Part shown: positions 45,264 to 53,686 of the stretch, piece by piece
How the letters are laid out: each line of letters begins with the position of its first letter
How positions within the stretch are numbered: the first letter of the stretch is position 1
Source of the DNA: Sphingomonas sp. Leaf17
GTDB taxonomy: Bacteria > Pseudomonadota > Alphaproteobacteria > Sphingomonadales > Sphingomonadaceae
DNA length: 64,000 nt
Reading direction: 5' to 3'
Assembly: GCF_001421505.1 (NCBI RefSeq)
Contig: NZ_LMKL01000006.1
Span: 124,001-188,000, forward strand
Notes under the pieces: model-generated
What the model was told of the DNA's origin: nothing
Database searches by the model: none
Seen by the model: the letters and a program-made list of their open reading frames with translations, nothing else
Position numbers and translations under genes: made by a program

Positions 45264-46378
45264 CGATCAGCATCACGGCCGCGTTCGACGGCGGCAACAT
45301 CCATGTGGACCGGATCGACGGCGACACCGTCGATCTGGCCATTGTGCGGGACCGCGACAGCGAATTCCTGCAATGGTTCTATTTCCGGGTGGCCGGCGTC
45401 GCTGGCGAAACCCGGACCTATCGAATCACCAACGCGGGCCAGTCTGCCTATCCCGACGGCTGGCCCGGCTACAAGGTGCGCGTCAGCACCGACCGCAAGA
45501 CCTGGCGGATGATCCCCACCCGCTATGTCGAGGGTGTGCTGGAGTTCGACTGGACGGGCACCACCGACCTGGTCTGGTTCGCGTATTTCGCGCCCTACAC
45601 CATGGAAATGCATGCCGACCTGATCGCGCGAATCGCGCTGCGTCCGGGGGTCACCCACCGCGAGCTGGGCCTGAGCCTGGACGGGCAGCCGATCGACTGT
45701 CTGACGATCGGTACGGGGGACAAGCCGGTCTGGCTCTATGCCCGCCAGCATCCGGGCGAGACGATGGCCGAATGGTTCATGGAGGGCGCGCTGGAGCGGC
45801 TGACCGACGCGGACGACCCCGTCACGGCGGATCTGCTGGCCAGGGCGACGTTCCACTGCGTTCCCAACATGAACCCCGACGGGTCGCGGCGCGGGCATCT
45901 GCGCACGAACGCGGCGGGCGTGAACCTGAACCGCGAATGGGCCACCCCGTCGGCCGAGCGCAGCCCCGAAGTGCTGTGCGTGCGCGACGCGATGGACGCG
46001 ACGGGCATGGTCTTTTCGATCGACGTCCACGGCGACGAGGCGATCCCCGCCAATTTCTTCGCCGGGTTCGAGGGCATTCCCAACTGGACCGACGCGCAAG
46101 GGCAGGCGTTCTACGACTATAGCCGCCGGCTGGCCGCACACACGCCCGACTTCCAGGTCGGCCTTGGCTATCCCAAGTCCGCGCCGGGCCGCGCCAACCT
46201 GACCATGTCGACCAACCAGGTCGCCAACCGGTTCGGTGCCATCGCGATGACGCTGGAAATGCCGTTCAAGGATCATGATTCCAACCCGGACGCGGAGTTC
46301 GGCTGGTCGCCGGAGCGGTCGAAGCGGCTGGCGCATGCCTGCCTCGAAACGCTGGCGGACGTGATCGACACGCTGTGA
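45260..46378 (+). CDS. M14 family zinc carboxypeptidase (cytosolic carboxypeptidase-like)
   Basis: 372 aa, no signal peptide. Residues 1-125 form the beta-rich N-domain typical of M14B/CCP-type peptidases; the catalytic domain has HPGE with zinc ligands H164 and E167, the third ligand H257 in IDVHGDE, and the catalytic Glu probably in MTLEMPFKD. Eukaryotic relatives trim glutamates from tubulin; bacterial substrates are unknown. It is translationally coupled upstream and downstream: ATGA with the lipoprotein gene, GTGA with the GNAT gene. Confidence 0.87.
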   Translation: MTISITAAFDGGNIHVDRIDGDTVDLAIVRDRDSEFLQWFYFRVAGVAGETRTYRITNAGQSAYPDGWPGYKVRVSTDRKTWRMIPTRYVEGVLEFDWTGTTDLVWFAYFAPYTMEMHADLIARIALRPGVTHRELGLSLDGQPIDCLTIGTGDKPVWLYARQHPGETMAEWFMEGALERLTDADDPVTADLLARATFHCVPNMNPDGSRRGHLRTNAAGVNLNREWATPSAERSPEVLCVRDAMDATGMVFSIDVHGDEAIPANFFAGFEGIPNWTDAQGQAFYDYSRRLAAHTPDFQVGLGYPKSAPGRANLTMSTNQVANRFGAIAMTLEMPFKDHDSNPDAEFGWSPERSKRLAHACLETLADVIDTL

Positions 46379-46842
46379 CGCGCGGGTTGCTCATTCAGCA
46401 GGACGATCCGGCCGCGCCCTATGTCACGCCGCTGCTGACCCTGCACCTGACGGACATGCGCAGTGCCACCGACCCCGCCTTTGCCTTCGCGCTGGACGAG
46501 ACGGGGCTGTCCGCGCCGGACGTGACCTTCTGGACCGCGTGGCGCGGCACGGCGCTCGCCGGTTTCGCGGCGCTCAAGCGACTCGACGTCGATCAGGCGG
46601 AGGTCAAGTCGATGCGGGCGGCCCCCGGCGCGCGGCGCACCGGCGTCGGCCGCGCCTTGCTCGCGCATCTGATCGCGGAGGCCCGCCAGCGGGGCCATGC
46701 GCGCCTGTTCCTCGAAACCGGAACGACGGCGGCCTACGCGCCCGCCGTCGCGCTGTATCGCAGCGCGGGCTTCGTGGACTGCGACGCCTTCGCCGACTAT
46801 CGACCCAGTCCGCACAACCAGTTCATGATGCTCACGCTTTAA
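46375..46842 (+). CDS. GNAT acetyltransferase
   Basis: 155 aa. Motif A (KSMRAAPGARRTGVGRALLAHL) and motif B-like GTTAAYAPAVALYRSAGF show an acetyl-CoA-dependent N-acetyltransferase. Start is a GTG (46375) overlapping the stop of the M14 gene, so coupled translation is likely; gpmA follows 9 bp later. Substrate unknown; an amino acid or peptide freed by the carboxypeptidase is conceivable. Confidence 0.85.
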   Translation: MTRGLLIQQDDPAAPYVTPLLTLHLTDMRSATDPAFAFALDETGLSAPDVTFWTAWRGTALAGFAALKRLDVDQAEVKSMRAAPGARRTGVGRALLAHLIAEARQRGHARLFLETGTTAAYAPAVALYRSAGFVDCDAFADYRPSPHNQFMMLTL

Positions 46843-46851
46843 GGAAACCGC

Positions 46852-47538
46852 ATGCCCAGTCTCGTCCTGATCCGCCACGGCCAGTCCGCCTGGAACCTGG
46901 AAAACCGCTTCACCGGCTGGTGGGACGTCGACGTGACCGAGAAGGGCGCGGAAGAGGCGCGCGCGGCGGGCGAACTGATGGCCGCCAAGGGCCTCGACTT
47001 CGATATGACCTTCACCTCGCTCCAGACCCGCGCGATCAAGACGCTCAACATCGCGCTGGAGGCGATGGGCCGGTTGTGGTTGCCGGTCGAGAAGGACTGG
47101 CGGCTGAACGAGCGGCATTATGGCGGGCTGACCGGCCTCGACAAGGCGGAGACGGCGGCGAAGCATGGCGACGCGCAGGTCCACATCTGGCGCCGCAGCT
47201 TCGACGTGCCGCCGCCGCCGATCGAGACGGGCAGCGCGTTCGATCTGGCCGCCGACCGCCGCTATGCTGGCATCGCGGTCCCGGCGGCCGAAAGCCTGAA
47301 GGACACGATCGACCGCGTCCTGCCTTATTGGGATGCGCGCATCGCACCCGCGCTGAAGGACGGACAGCGGGTGCTGATCTCGGCGCACGGCAACTCGCTG
47401 CGCGCGCTGGTCAAGCATCTGTCAGGCATTTCCGATGCCGACATCGCCGCGCTGGAGATCCCGACCGGCCAGCCGATCGTGTATGAACTGGACGCCGACC
47501 TGAACGCGACCGACCGCTACTATCTGAACGAGCGGTAG
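46852..47538 (+). CDS. gpmA: 2,3-bisphosphoglycerate-dependent phosphoglycerate mutase
   Basis: 228 aa. The phosphohistidine motif [18 protein letters not shown] is at 5-22, [19 protein letters not shown] follows, and [15 protein letters not shown] carries the second His. This is the glycolytic dPGM that exchanges 3- and 2-phosphoglycerate. Length is slightly shorter than enteric GpmA as usual in this class. AAGGAAACC precedes the ATG. Confidence 0.96.
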   Translation: MPSLVLIRHGQSAWNLENRFTGWWDVDVTEKGAEEARAAGELMAAKGLDFDMTFTSLQTRAIKTLNIALEAMGRLWLPVEKDWRLNERHYGGLTGLDKAETAAKHGDAQVHIWRRSFDVPPPPIETGSAFDLAADRRYAGIAVPAAESLKDTIDRVLPYWDARIAPALKDGQRVLISAHGNSLRALVKHLSGISDADIAALEIPTGQPIVYELDADLNATDRYYLNER

Positions 47539-47572
47539 GGTCGTTTTCGACCACATCGGCACACAGCGTTCG

Positions 47573-47651
47573 TCATCCCGGCGCACGCCGGGATCCAGCG
47601 CCACATAGGTCATGCCTTGTGGCTCTGGATCCCGAAGCACGTTCGGGATCA
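47573..47651. repeat. Compound REP-like element, gpmA-purE gap
   Basis: Two hairpins, ATCCCGGCG/CGCCGGGAT (47575-47594) and GATCCCGAA/TTCGGGATC (47628-47650), flank a longer inverted pair, GGATCCAGCGCCACA (47591-47605) and TGTGGCTCTGGATCC (47619-47633), which differ at one position. Together they allow a cruciform. It is the only notable thing in the 203 bp between the genes and may block transcription into purE. Confidence 0.7.
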
Positions 47652-47741
47652 CGGTGCCGGACACAAGTTTATACAACGCGCCGTTGCCCCGCCCCCCGCC
47701 CCCCGCTAGGCACATCCCCTCTTTCGTCTGGGGGCACAGGC

Positions 47742-48224
47742 ATGACGGACCCGATCGTCGGCATCATCATGGGCAGCACGTCCGATTGGGAGACGATGCG
47801 CCACGCCGCCGACACGCTCGACGCGCTAGGCATCCCGCATGAAACCAAAGTGGTGTCCGCGCACCGCACCCCCGACCGGCTGGTCGACTATGCCAAAAAC
47901 GCCGCAGGACGGGGCCTGAAGGTCGTAATCGCCGGTGCCGGCGGTGCGGCGCACCTGCCGGGCATGGCCGCCGCCATGACGCACCTGCCGGTGCTGGGCG
48001 TGCCGGTCGAATCCAAGGCGTTGAAGGGCATGGACAGCCTGTTGTCGATCGTCCAGATGCCCGGCGGCATTCCGGTCGCGACTCTGGCGATCGGCAAGGC
48101 GGGCGCGATCAACGCCGGGCTGCTCGCCGCCGCGATCCTCGCGCTGGCGGATCCGGCGCTGTCGCAGCGGTTGCAGGACTGGCGCACGGGTCAGACCGAC
48201 GGCGTGGCGATCGACCCGCAATGA
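47742..48224 (+). CDS. purE: N5-carboxyaminoimidazole ribonucleotide mutase
   Basis: 160 aa class I Pur[10 protein letters not shown] near residue 11, [10 protein letters not shown] and [11 protein letters not shown] are the substrate-binding loops. It moves the carboxyl group of N5-CAIR to give CAIR, using the product of the next gene. Overlaps purK by 4 nt (ATGA). Confidence 0.97.
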   Translation: MTDPIVGIIMGSTSDWETMRHAADTLDALGIPHETKVVSAHRTPDRLVDYAKNAAGRGLKVVIAGAGGAAHLPGMAAAMTHLPVLGVPVESKALKGMDSLLSIVQMPGGIPVATLAIGKAGAINAGLLAAAILALADPALSQRLQDWRTGQTDGVAIDPQ

Positions 48225-49297
48225 CCGCGCCGACCCCACTGCCCCCCGGCTCGACCATCGGCATCCTTGGCGGCGGCCAGCTGGGCCGCATGATCGCCAG
48301 CGCCGCCGCGCAGCTCGGCTATCGCACCCACGTCCTTGCCCCCGACCGCGAAAGCGTCGCCGCGCAGACCGCGTCCAGCCTGACGCGCGCGGATTACCAC
48401 AACCGCATCGTGCTGGCCGATTTCGCCGCCGCCTGTGACGTGGTGACCTATGAGTTCGAAAATATCGCGGTCGCCCCGGTCGAATGGCTGGCCGAGCGCG
48501 TAGCCGTCCACCCGCACCCGCGCGCCCTGCGCCACGCACAGGAACGGATCGCCGAAAAGCGCTTCGTCGAAAGCGTCGGCGGGCGGCCGGCGGCCTGGGC
48601 GGCAGTCGAGTCGAGGGACGACCTGATCGCCGCCGTCGCGCGCGTCGGCACCCCGGCGGTGCTGAAGACCGCGCGCTTCGGCTATGACGGCAAGGGCCAG
48701 ATGAAGATCGAGACGCCCGCCATGGTCGATGCCGCGTGGGACACGATCGGCGGGCCGGCGGTGCTGGAGGCGTTCGTGCCCTTCACCCACGAATTTTCAG
48801 TGCTGATCGCGCGCGGGCAAGACGGCGCGGTCGTGCGCTACGACGCGCCGCACAACGTCCACCGCAGCGCCATCCTCCATACCTCCACCGTCCCCGCCCC
48901 GCCGGAGGTGGTGGCACAGGTCGAACCGGCGACCGCGCTGGCAATGCGAATCGCGGCCGAGCTGGACTATGTCGGTGTGCTGGCGTGCGAGTTCTTCGTC
49001 GGCACCGATGGCCCGGTGTTCAACGAAATGGCCCCGCGCGTCCACAATTCGGGCCACTGGACGATCGAGGGCGCGCAGACCTCGCAGTTCGAGAATCACG
49101 TCCGCGCGATCTGCGGCCTGCCGCTGGGGTCGACCGCGCTGACCGGCGCGCGGGTCGAGATGGAAAACCTGATCGGCGACGACATGGACCGCTGGCCCGC
49201 GCTGCTGGCCGAGGACACCGCCCACCTGCACCTGTACGGCAAGGGCGAGGCCCGGCCCGGCCGCAAGATGGGCCACGTCACCCGCGTTGCACGCTGA
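48221..49297 (+). CDS. purK: N5-carboxyaminoimidazole ribonucleotide synthase
   Basis: 358 aa ATP-grasp enzyme. Opening [11 protein letters not shown] is the PurK signature; [16 protein letters not shown] binds ATP, and [18 protein letters not shown] is the conserved metal/substrate region. It carboxylates AIR with bicarbonate and ATP. It is coupled to purE and followed by REP-like DNA. Confidence 0.97.
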   Translation: MTAPTPLPPGSTIGILGGGQLGRMIASAAAQLGYRTHVLAPDRESVAAQTASSLTRADYHNRIVLADFAAACDVVTYEFENIAVAPVEWLAERVAVHPHPRALRHAQERIAEKRFVESVGGRPAAWAAVESRDDLIAAVARVGTPAVLKTARFGYDGKGQMKIETPAMVDAAWDTIGGPAVLEAFVPFTHEFSVLIARGQDGAVVRYDAPHNVHRSAILHTSTVPAPPEVVAQVEPATALAMRIAAELDYVGVLACEFFVGTDGPVFNEMAPRVHNSGHWTIEGAQTSQFENHVRAICGLPLGSTALTGARVEMENLIGDDMDRWPALLAEDTAHLHLYGKGEARPGRKMGHVTRVAR

Positions 49298-49320
49298 GAC
49301 TATATCCCGTCGCCATTCCT

Positions 49321-49412
49321 GTTCCCCGGCGCAGGCCGGGGCCCAGTTAGGCCAACGTGCGTAACGTCTTACAAACGGTCACCCAGATGGGCCCCGGCCT
49401 TCGCCGGGGAAC
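49321..49412. repeat. Inverted pair of GC-rich REP-like elements
   Basis: The left copy (49321-49345, TTCCCCGGCGCAGGCCGGGG then CCCAG) and right copy (49389-49412, GGGCCCCGGCCTTCGCCGGG) are inverse of each other, each with its own CCCCGGC/GCCGGGG stem. They lie between the convergent ends of purK and dnaN. The same element pair flanks the end of argG at 61822-61927. Confidence 0.7.
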
Positions 49413-49447
49413 GAAAAGTGGGCGGATAGGCAAGGCCAAAGCCCCCC

Positions 49448-50566
49448 TTACACCCGCATCGGCATCAGCACATACAGCGCCGCCGCCTTGTCGTTCTCGC
49501 GGATCAGCGTCGGTGCTGCGGCGTCGGCCAGGTGGACCTCGACCGTCTCACCCTCGATCTGCCCCAGAATGTCCATCAGATAGCGGCTGTTGAAGCCGAT
49601 CTCGAACGGCAGCGCCACGTACTCGCCCGACACCTCCTCGGCCGCGGTGCCGTTTTCCGGCGAGGTGACCGACAGCGTGATCTTGTCGCGGTCCAGCGCC
49701 ATCTTGACCGCGCGGGTCTTTTCGGTGGCGATGGTCGACACGCGGTCGACGCCCTCCATGAAGGCCTTGGGGTCGATCGTCAGGATCTTGTCGTTGCCGG
49801 TCGGGATGACGCGGCTGTAATCGGGGAAGGTGCCGTCGATCAGCTTCGACGTCAGCACCGCCTGCCCCAGATCGAAGCGGATCTTGGTCGACGACATCGA
49901 CACGCCGACCGATCCGTCGACCTCGTCGAGCAGCTTGCGCAGTTCGGCGACGCATTTGCGCGGCACGATGATGTCGGGCATCCCCGCCGCACCCTCGGGC
50001 AACGGCAGCGTCACGCGCGCCAGCCGGTGGCCGTCGGTCGCCGCCGCCTTCAGCACCGGCGCGGAACCGTCGGTCGCGGCGACGTGCAGGAAGATCCCGT
50101 TCAGGTAATAGCGGGTTTCCTCGGTCGAGATCGCGAACCGGGTCTTGTCGATGATCTGCTTCAGCGTGTCGGCCGGCAGCTCGAACTGGGTCGGCAGCTC
50201 CCCTTCGGCGATCACCGGAAAATCGTCGCGCGGCAGCGTGCCGAGCGAGAAGCGCGCACGGCCCGCGACGATCGCCATGCGACCTTCGGACGCCGACAAT
50301 TGCACCTGCGACCCTTCCGGCAATTTGCGCGCGATGTCGAACAGCGTGTGCGCCGACACCGTCGTGGCACCCGGCTGGTCGACCGCGGCGGCGACCGATT
50401 CGTTGATCTGGAGATCAAGGTCGGTGGCCATCAGCCGCAACGCGCCCTCGGCCGTCGCCTCGATCAGCACGTTGGACAGAATGGGGATGGTGTTGCGGCG
50501 CTCCACCACGGACTGAACATGGCTCAGCCCCTTCAGGAGGGTCGCGCGTTCGATCGTCGCCTTCAT
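49448..50566 (-). CDS. dnaN: DNA polymerase III beta sliding clamp
   Basis: 372 aa, three repeated clamp domains. MKATIERATLLKGLSHVQSVVERRNTIPIL-type opening, GRARFSLGTLPRDDFP in domain 1 and the C-terminal YVLMPMRV (the hydrophobic partner-binding tail) are diagnostic. The ring tethers polymerase and other factors to DNA. No dnaA, recF or gyrB is adjacent, so it is not in the classical origin cluster here. ATG 50566. Confidence 0.97.
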   Translation of the reverse strand: MKATIERATLLKGLSHVQSVVERRNTIPILSNVLIEATAEGALRLMATDLDLQINESVAAAVDQPGATTVSAHTLFDIARKLPEGSQVQLSASEGRMAIVAGRARFSLGTLPRDDFPVIAEGELPTQFELPADTLKQIIDKTRFAISTEETRYYLNGIFLHVAATDGSAPVLKAAATDGHRLARVTLPLPEGAAGMPDIIVPRKCVAELRKLLDEVDGSVGVSMSSTKIRFDLGQAVLTSKLIDGTFPDYSRVIPTGNDKILTIDPKAFMEGVDRVSTIATEKTRAVKMALDRDKITLSVTSPENGTAAEEVSGEYVALPFEIGFNSRYLMDILGQIEGETVEVHLADAAAPTLIRENDKAAALYVLMPMRV

Positions 50567-50634
50567 GATAATTCCCCCTGCCCCGGCGGGCCGATCGGCC
50601 GGGGGCAACTCAAGACGGTTCCTACCCAAAGACA

Positions 50635-50662
50635 AAGGGTCGGAGCAAGCGCCCCGACCCTT
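50635..50662 (-). terminator. Terminator after the outer-membrane barrel gene
   Basis: AAGGGTCGG (50635-50643) pairs perfectly with CCGACCCTT (50654-50662), and the minus-strand product continues with TTTGTCTTT. It lies 35 bp past the stop of the barrel gene and before dnaN. Confidence 0.75.
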
Positions 50663-50696
50663 CACGATTCAAAGTAAATGGATGGTTAACGCGGCC

Positions 50697-51314
50697 TCAG
50701 AAGCGCAGACCGACGCCACCCATCAGCTGATGACGGTCGATGTCGATGTCGTAGCCATCGGTCTGGCCGTAATGCGAGTAGCGATATTCGCCCTTCACAA
50801 AGGTATTGCCGCTCAGCTTGTACTCAAGGCCGGCACCCAGGCGGAACCCGTCCAGATTGACGTGATCGTTGATCCGCACCGACCCGACGTCATACGTCTC
50901 TTCCAGCCGGGCGTTGGTGTAGCCGGCCTTGGCATAGGCCATCGCCATCGGCGAAATGACGTAGCCGACGCGCGCACCGGCATACAGGTCACGCCCGGCA
51001 TCGAGTCGGTAGGTATCGCCCAGCACGAGCACATTGTCGTTGCGCGTATCGGCGGTCGATCCGCTGATCTCCGCCTCGGCACCGACGACGACCGGCCCGG
51101 CCTGCACGTCGTAACCGAGCGCCGCACCGTACAGCAGACCGTCGCTCGATTCCGAATCGCGGTCCGACCCGTTCTTCAGCGAATCATAGCCGATCAGCCC
51201 TTCCATCCGCAGGCCGGTGAACGGGGCGCGGGCTGCATCCTGCGCCATGGCGGGCGCGGCGAAGCCCAGCGTCAGGGCGGCGGCAGTGGCGGAGGCGAGA
51301 AGGATGGTACGCAT
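50697..51314 (-). CDS. Outer-membrane beta-barrel protein (OmpA/Omp25-like)
   Basis: 205 aa. A signal peptide (MRTILLASATAAALTLGFAA, cleavage after AMAQ) precedes an eight-stranded-type barrel: alternating strands such as GARVGYVISPMAMAYAKAGY and FVKGEYRYSHYG, ending in HQLMGGVGLRF with the terminal Phe needed for BAM-dependent insertion. No peptidoglycan-binding domain. Likely a small porin or structural barrel; role not assigned. Confidence 0.8.
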   Translation of the reverse strand: MRTILLASATAAALTLGFAAPAMAQDAARAPFTGLRMEGLIGYDSLKNGSDRDSESSDGLLYGAALGYDVQAGPVVVGAEAEISGSTADTRNDNVLVLGDTYRLDAGRDLYAGARVGYVISPMAMAYAKAGYTNARLEETYDVGSVRINDHVNLDGFRLGAGLEYKLSGNTFVKGEYRYSHYGQTDGYDIDIDRHQLMGGVGLRF

Positions 51315-51472
51315 GGGGATACTCCGTTGGTGATCGTGTCACCCCGTCCGACAGTCCCGTCTGACAGGGTGGACCGTCCCAATGAACCGGAAGCCCAGGC
51401 GTTGCATGAACCTCAGCTAAACAGCAAAATCCGTTGCATCCGGGCAACAGGGGGTTGAAACGCTTGCGCCTG

Positions 51473-52147
51473 ATGACAAGCCAACTTCCTTGGCCGCAAC
51501 GCGGCGCTCGCGACGTCTCCGAACCGCGCCGCGGTCGGGATTTCATCGCCCGGCACGGCGAAACCGTCTTCAACGCCGCGCGGCGGTTGCAGGGCACGGC
51601 ACCACACACGCCGCTGACCCGCGCCGGCTTCGCGCAGGCCGACGAAATGGGCCGTGCGCTGCTCGCCGAACTGGGGCCGAAACCGGCCCTGACGCTGTGG
51701 GCCTCCCCGACCGGCCGCGCGCTCCAGACGCTGGCGATCATCGCCGAGCATCTGGACCTCGACTGGCACGGTGCGACCACCGACGCGCGGCTGGGCGAGA
51801 TCGACACCGGGTCGTGGGGCGGGCGCAGCTATCCCGACCTTGCCGCCGAACTGGGGTCGATCGTCTTGCCCGGCGGGTTGCTGAAGGTGGCGCCCGACGG
51901 CGAAACCTATCCGCAGATCGCCGCGCGCCTCGCCGGCTGGCTGGACGACAGCGACGGTCCCGGCGACCGGCTGGTCGTGATGCACGGCATTTCGTCGCGG
52001 GTGCTGCGCGGGGTGATGACCGGCGCGCCCGCCGACCCGCTGGTCGACGCCCCCGTCCTGCCCGGCCTGCCGCAGGGGTCGGTGGTCGCCCTTGCCGGCG
52101 GCGTCGAACGGATCGTCCATCTGGGCCGGGGCCGCGCGCCGGCATGA
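51473..52147 (+). CDS. Histidine phosphatase family protein
   Basis: 224 aa from ATG 51473. FIARHGETVFNAARRLQG gives the RHG motif, WASPTGRALQTLAIIAEHL and VVMHGISSRVLRGV give the other active-site Arg and His. This matches cobC/gpmB-like phosphatases acting on small phosphorylated substrates. An earlier in-frame ATG (51434) is possible. It is translationally coupled to the following gene (4-nt overlap). Confidence 0.82.
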   Translation: MTSQLPWPQRGARDVSEPRRGRDFIARHGETVFNAARRLQGTAPHTPLTRAGFAQADEMGRALLAELGPKPALTLWASPTGRALQTLAIIAEHLDLDWHGATTDARLGEIDTGSWGGRSYPDLAAELGSIVLPGGLLKVAPDGETYPQIAARLAGWLDDSDGPGDRLVVMHGISSRVLRGVMTGAPADPLVDAPVLPGLPQGSVVALAGGVERIVHLGRGRAPA

Positions 52148-52623
52148 TCCGCGCCATCGCCGCACTCGCGTTGATGACGTTGCCCGCCACCGGCACGGCG
52201 CGCGATACAATCGGTATCTATCAGGGTTGGGGTGCGTTTCGCGATCCGACGCCGGCGCGCTGCTATGCGATCGCCCGCGCGCTGAAGGCCGGGGGCACGG
52301 TCGGCGGGGTCGCCAGCGTCGCGACCTGGCCCACGCGGGGCCTGCGCGCCTCGCTGCATGTGCGCCTCAGCCGACCGCGCGACCCGATCGCCCCCGTCAC
52401 CCTGTCGATCGGCGAGCGGCGCTTTACGCTGGTCGCGCGCGACCGCGACGCCTTTGCGCCCGACGCCGCCACCGACCGCGCGATCGTCAGCGCCCTGCGC
52501 GGCGGCCGCAGCATGAGCGTCGAGACGCTGGCCCCCGGCGGACGGCCATTCGCCGACGTCTATGCGCTGGCCGGTGCCGCCACCGCGATCGACGCCGCCG
52601 GGCTGGCCTGCGCCCGGTCCTGA
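52144..52623 (+). CDS. Small periplasmic protein, IalB-like
   Basis: 159 aa. Signal peptide MIRAIAALALMTLPATGTAR is followed by IGIYQGWGAFRDPTPARCYA, a pattern similar to IalB/invasion-associated locus B proteins, but with weak similarity in the remainder. Two Cys (RCYAIA and LACARS) might form a disulphide. Overlap with the histidine phosphatase gene suggests they are made together. Function unknown. Confidence 0.55.
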   Translation: MIRAIAALALMTLPATGTARDTIGIYQGWGAFRDPTPARCYAIARALKAGGTVGGVASVATWPTRGLRASLHVRLSRPRDPIAPVTLSIGERRFTLVARDRDAFAPDAATDRAIVSALRGGRSMSVETLAPGGRPFADVYALAGAATAIDAAGLACARS

Positions 52624-52630
52624 CCGCCCG

Positions 52631-53581
52631 TCAGAACGGTGTGTCCGGTCCCAGCGGGATGATACCACTGGGATTGATGTCGGGATGACTGCGATAATAA
52701 TGGGTCTTGATGTGATCCAGGTCGATCGTGTCGCCCACCCCGGGCAGATCGGCGATCCGCCGCACCAGCGCGCGCAGACGCGGGTAGTCGACCAGTCGCC
52801 GGACATTGCACTTGAAATGACCGTGATAGACCGGATCGAACCGGACCAGCGTGGTGAACAGCCGGATATCCGCCTCGGTCAGCGTGTCGCCGACCAGCCA
52901 GTCGCCCTCCAGACCGGCCTCCAGCCAGTCGAGGGTGTCGAACACGCCGCTCACCGCCTCGTCATACGCCGCCTGCGATGTGGCGAAGCCGGCGCGATAG
53001 ACGCCATTGTTCAACTGATCGTAGACCCGGTCGTTCACCGCATCAATCGCCGGGCGCAACGCCGACGGGTAATAATCGCCCGGCCTGGCCCCGAGCGAAT
53101 CGAAGGCATCGTTCAGCATCCGGATGATGTCGGCGGATTCGTTGCTAACGATCGTCTTGCCGACGGTATCCCACAGCACGGGCACCGTCACCTTGCCGGT
53201 CATGCCGGGGTCCGCCAGTGCATAGACCTGATGCAGATGATCGGCCCCGTTGACGGGATCGCCCGTTCCGCCGGCCTCCGCGGTGAAGCTCCAGCCCTGT
53301 TCGCCCATCACCGGGCCGACGACCGTCACCGGCAGCACGGCGTCCAGCCCCTTTAGCGCACGGACGACAAGCACGCGGTGCGCCCAGGGGCACGCCAGGC
53401 TGACATACAAGTGATAGCGGTCCGCCTCGGCCCGAAACCCCGGCTGGCCGTCCGGGCCATCGCGGCCATCGGCGGTCAGCCAGCCGCGAAACCCGCTCTC
53501 GGCGCGCTGGAACTGGCCCGTGTCATCCGTCGGGGCGACCGCCGTCTCGCTGGTCCATGTCCCGTCCTGCAGCATACCCAT
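52631..53581 (-). CDS. Glutathionyl-hydroquinone reductase (Xi-class GST)
   Basis: 316 aa. The nucleophilic Cys motif YVSLACPWAHRVLVVRAL is typical of GS-hydroquinone reductases (YqjG/PcpF type), as are the N-terminal FRGWLTADG region, IVSNESADIIRML and the C-terminal DIRLFTTLVRFDPVYHGHFK. They return glutathionyl-hydroquinones to hydroquinones using GSH. Length matches. Convergent with the IalB-like gene. Confidence 0.92.
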   Translation of the reverse strand: MGMLQDGTWTSETAVAPTDDTGQFQRAESGFRGWLTADGRDGPDGQPGFRAEADRYHLYVSLACPWAHRVLVVRALKGLDAVLPVTVVGPVMGEQGWSFTAEAGGTGDPVNGADHLHQVYALADPGMTGKVTVPVLWDTVGKTIVSNESADIIRMLNDAFDSLGARPGDYYPSALRPAIDAVNDRVYDQLNNGVYRAGFATSQAAYDEAVSGVFDTLDWLEAGLEGDWLVGDTLTEADIRLFTTLVRFDPVYHGHFKCNVRRLVDYPRLRALVRRIADLPGVGDTIDLDHIKTHYYRSHPDINPSGIIPLGPDTPF

Positions 53582-53686
53582 GGGCGTTGTTCCTCCCGAT
53601 CGTGTCCCGTGGTCGATACGGTGAAAACGCCGGCTACCCCGGATGTTCCGCCCCGATGGTCGGCAACGCCGCGATCGTCGGACGCG

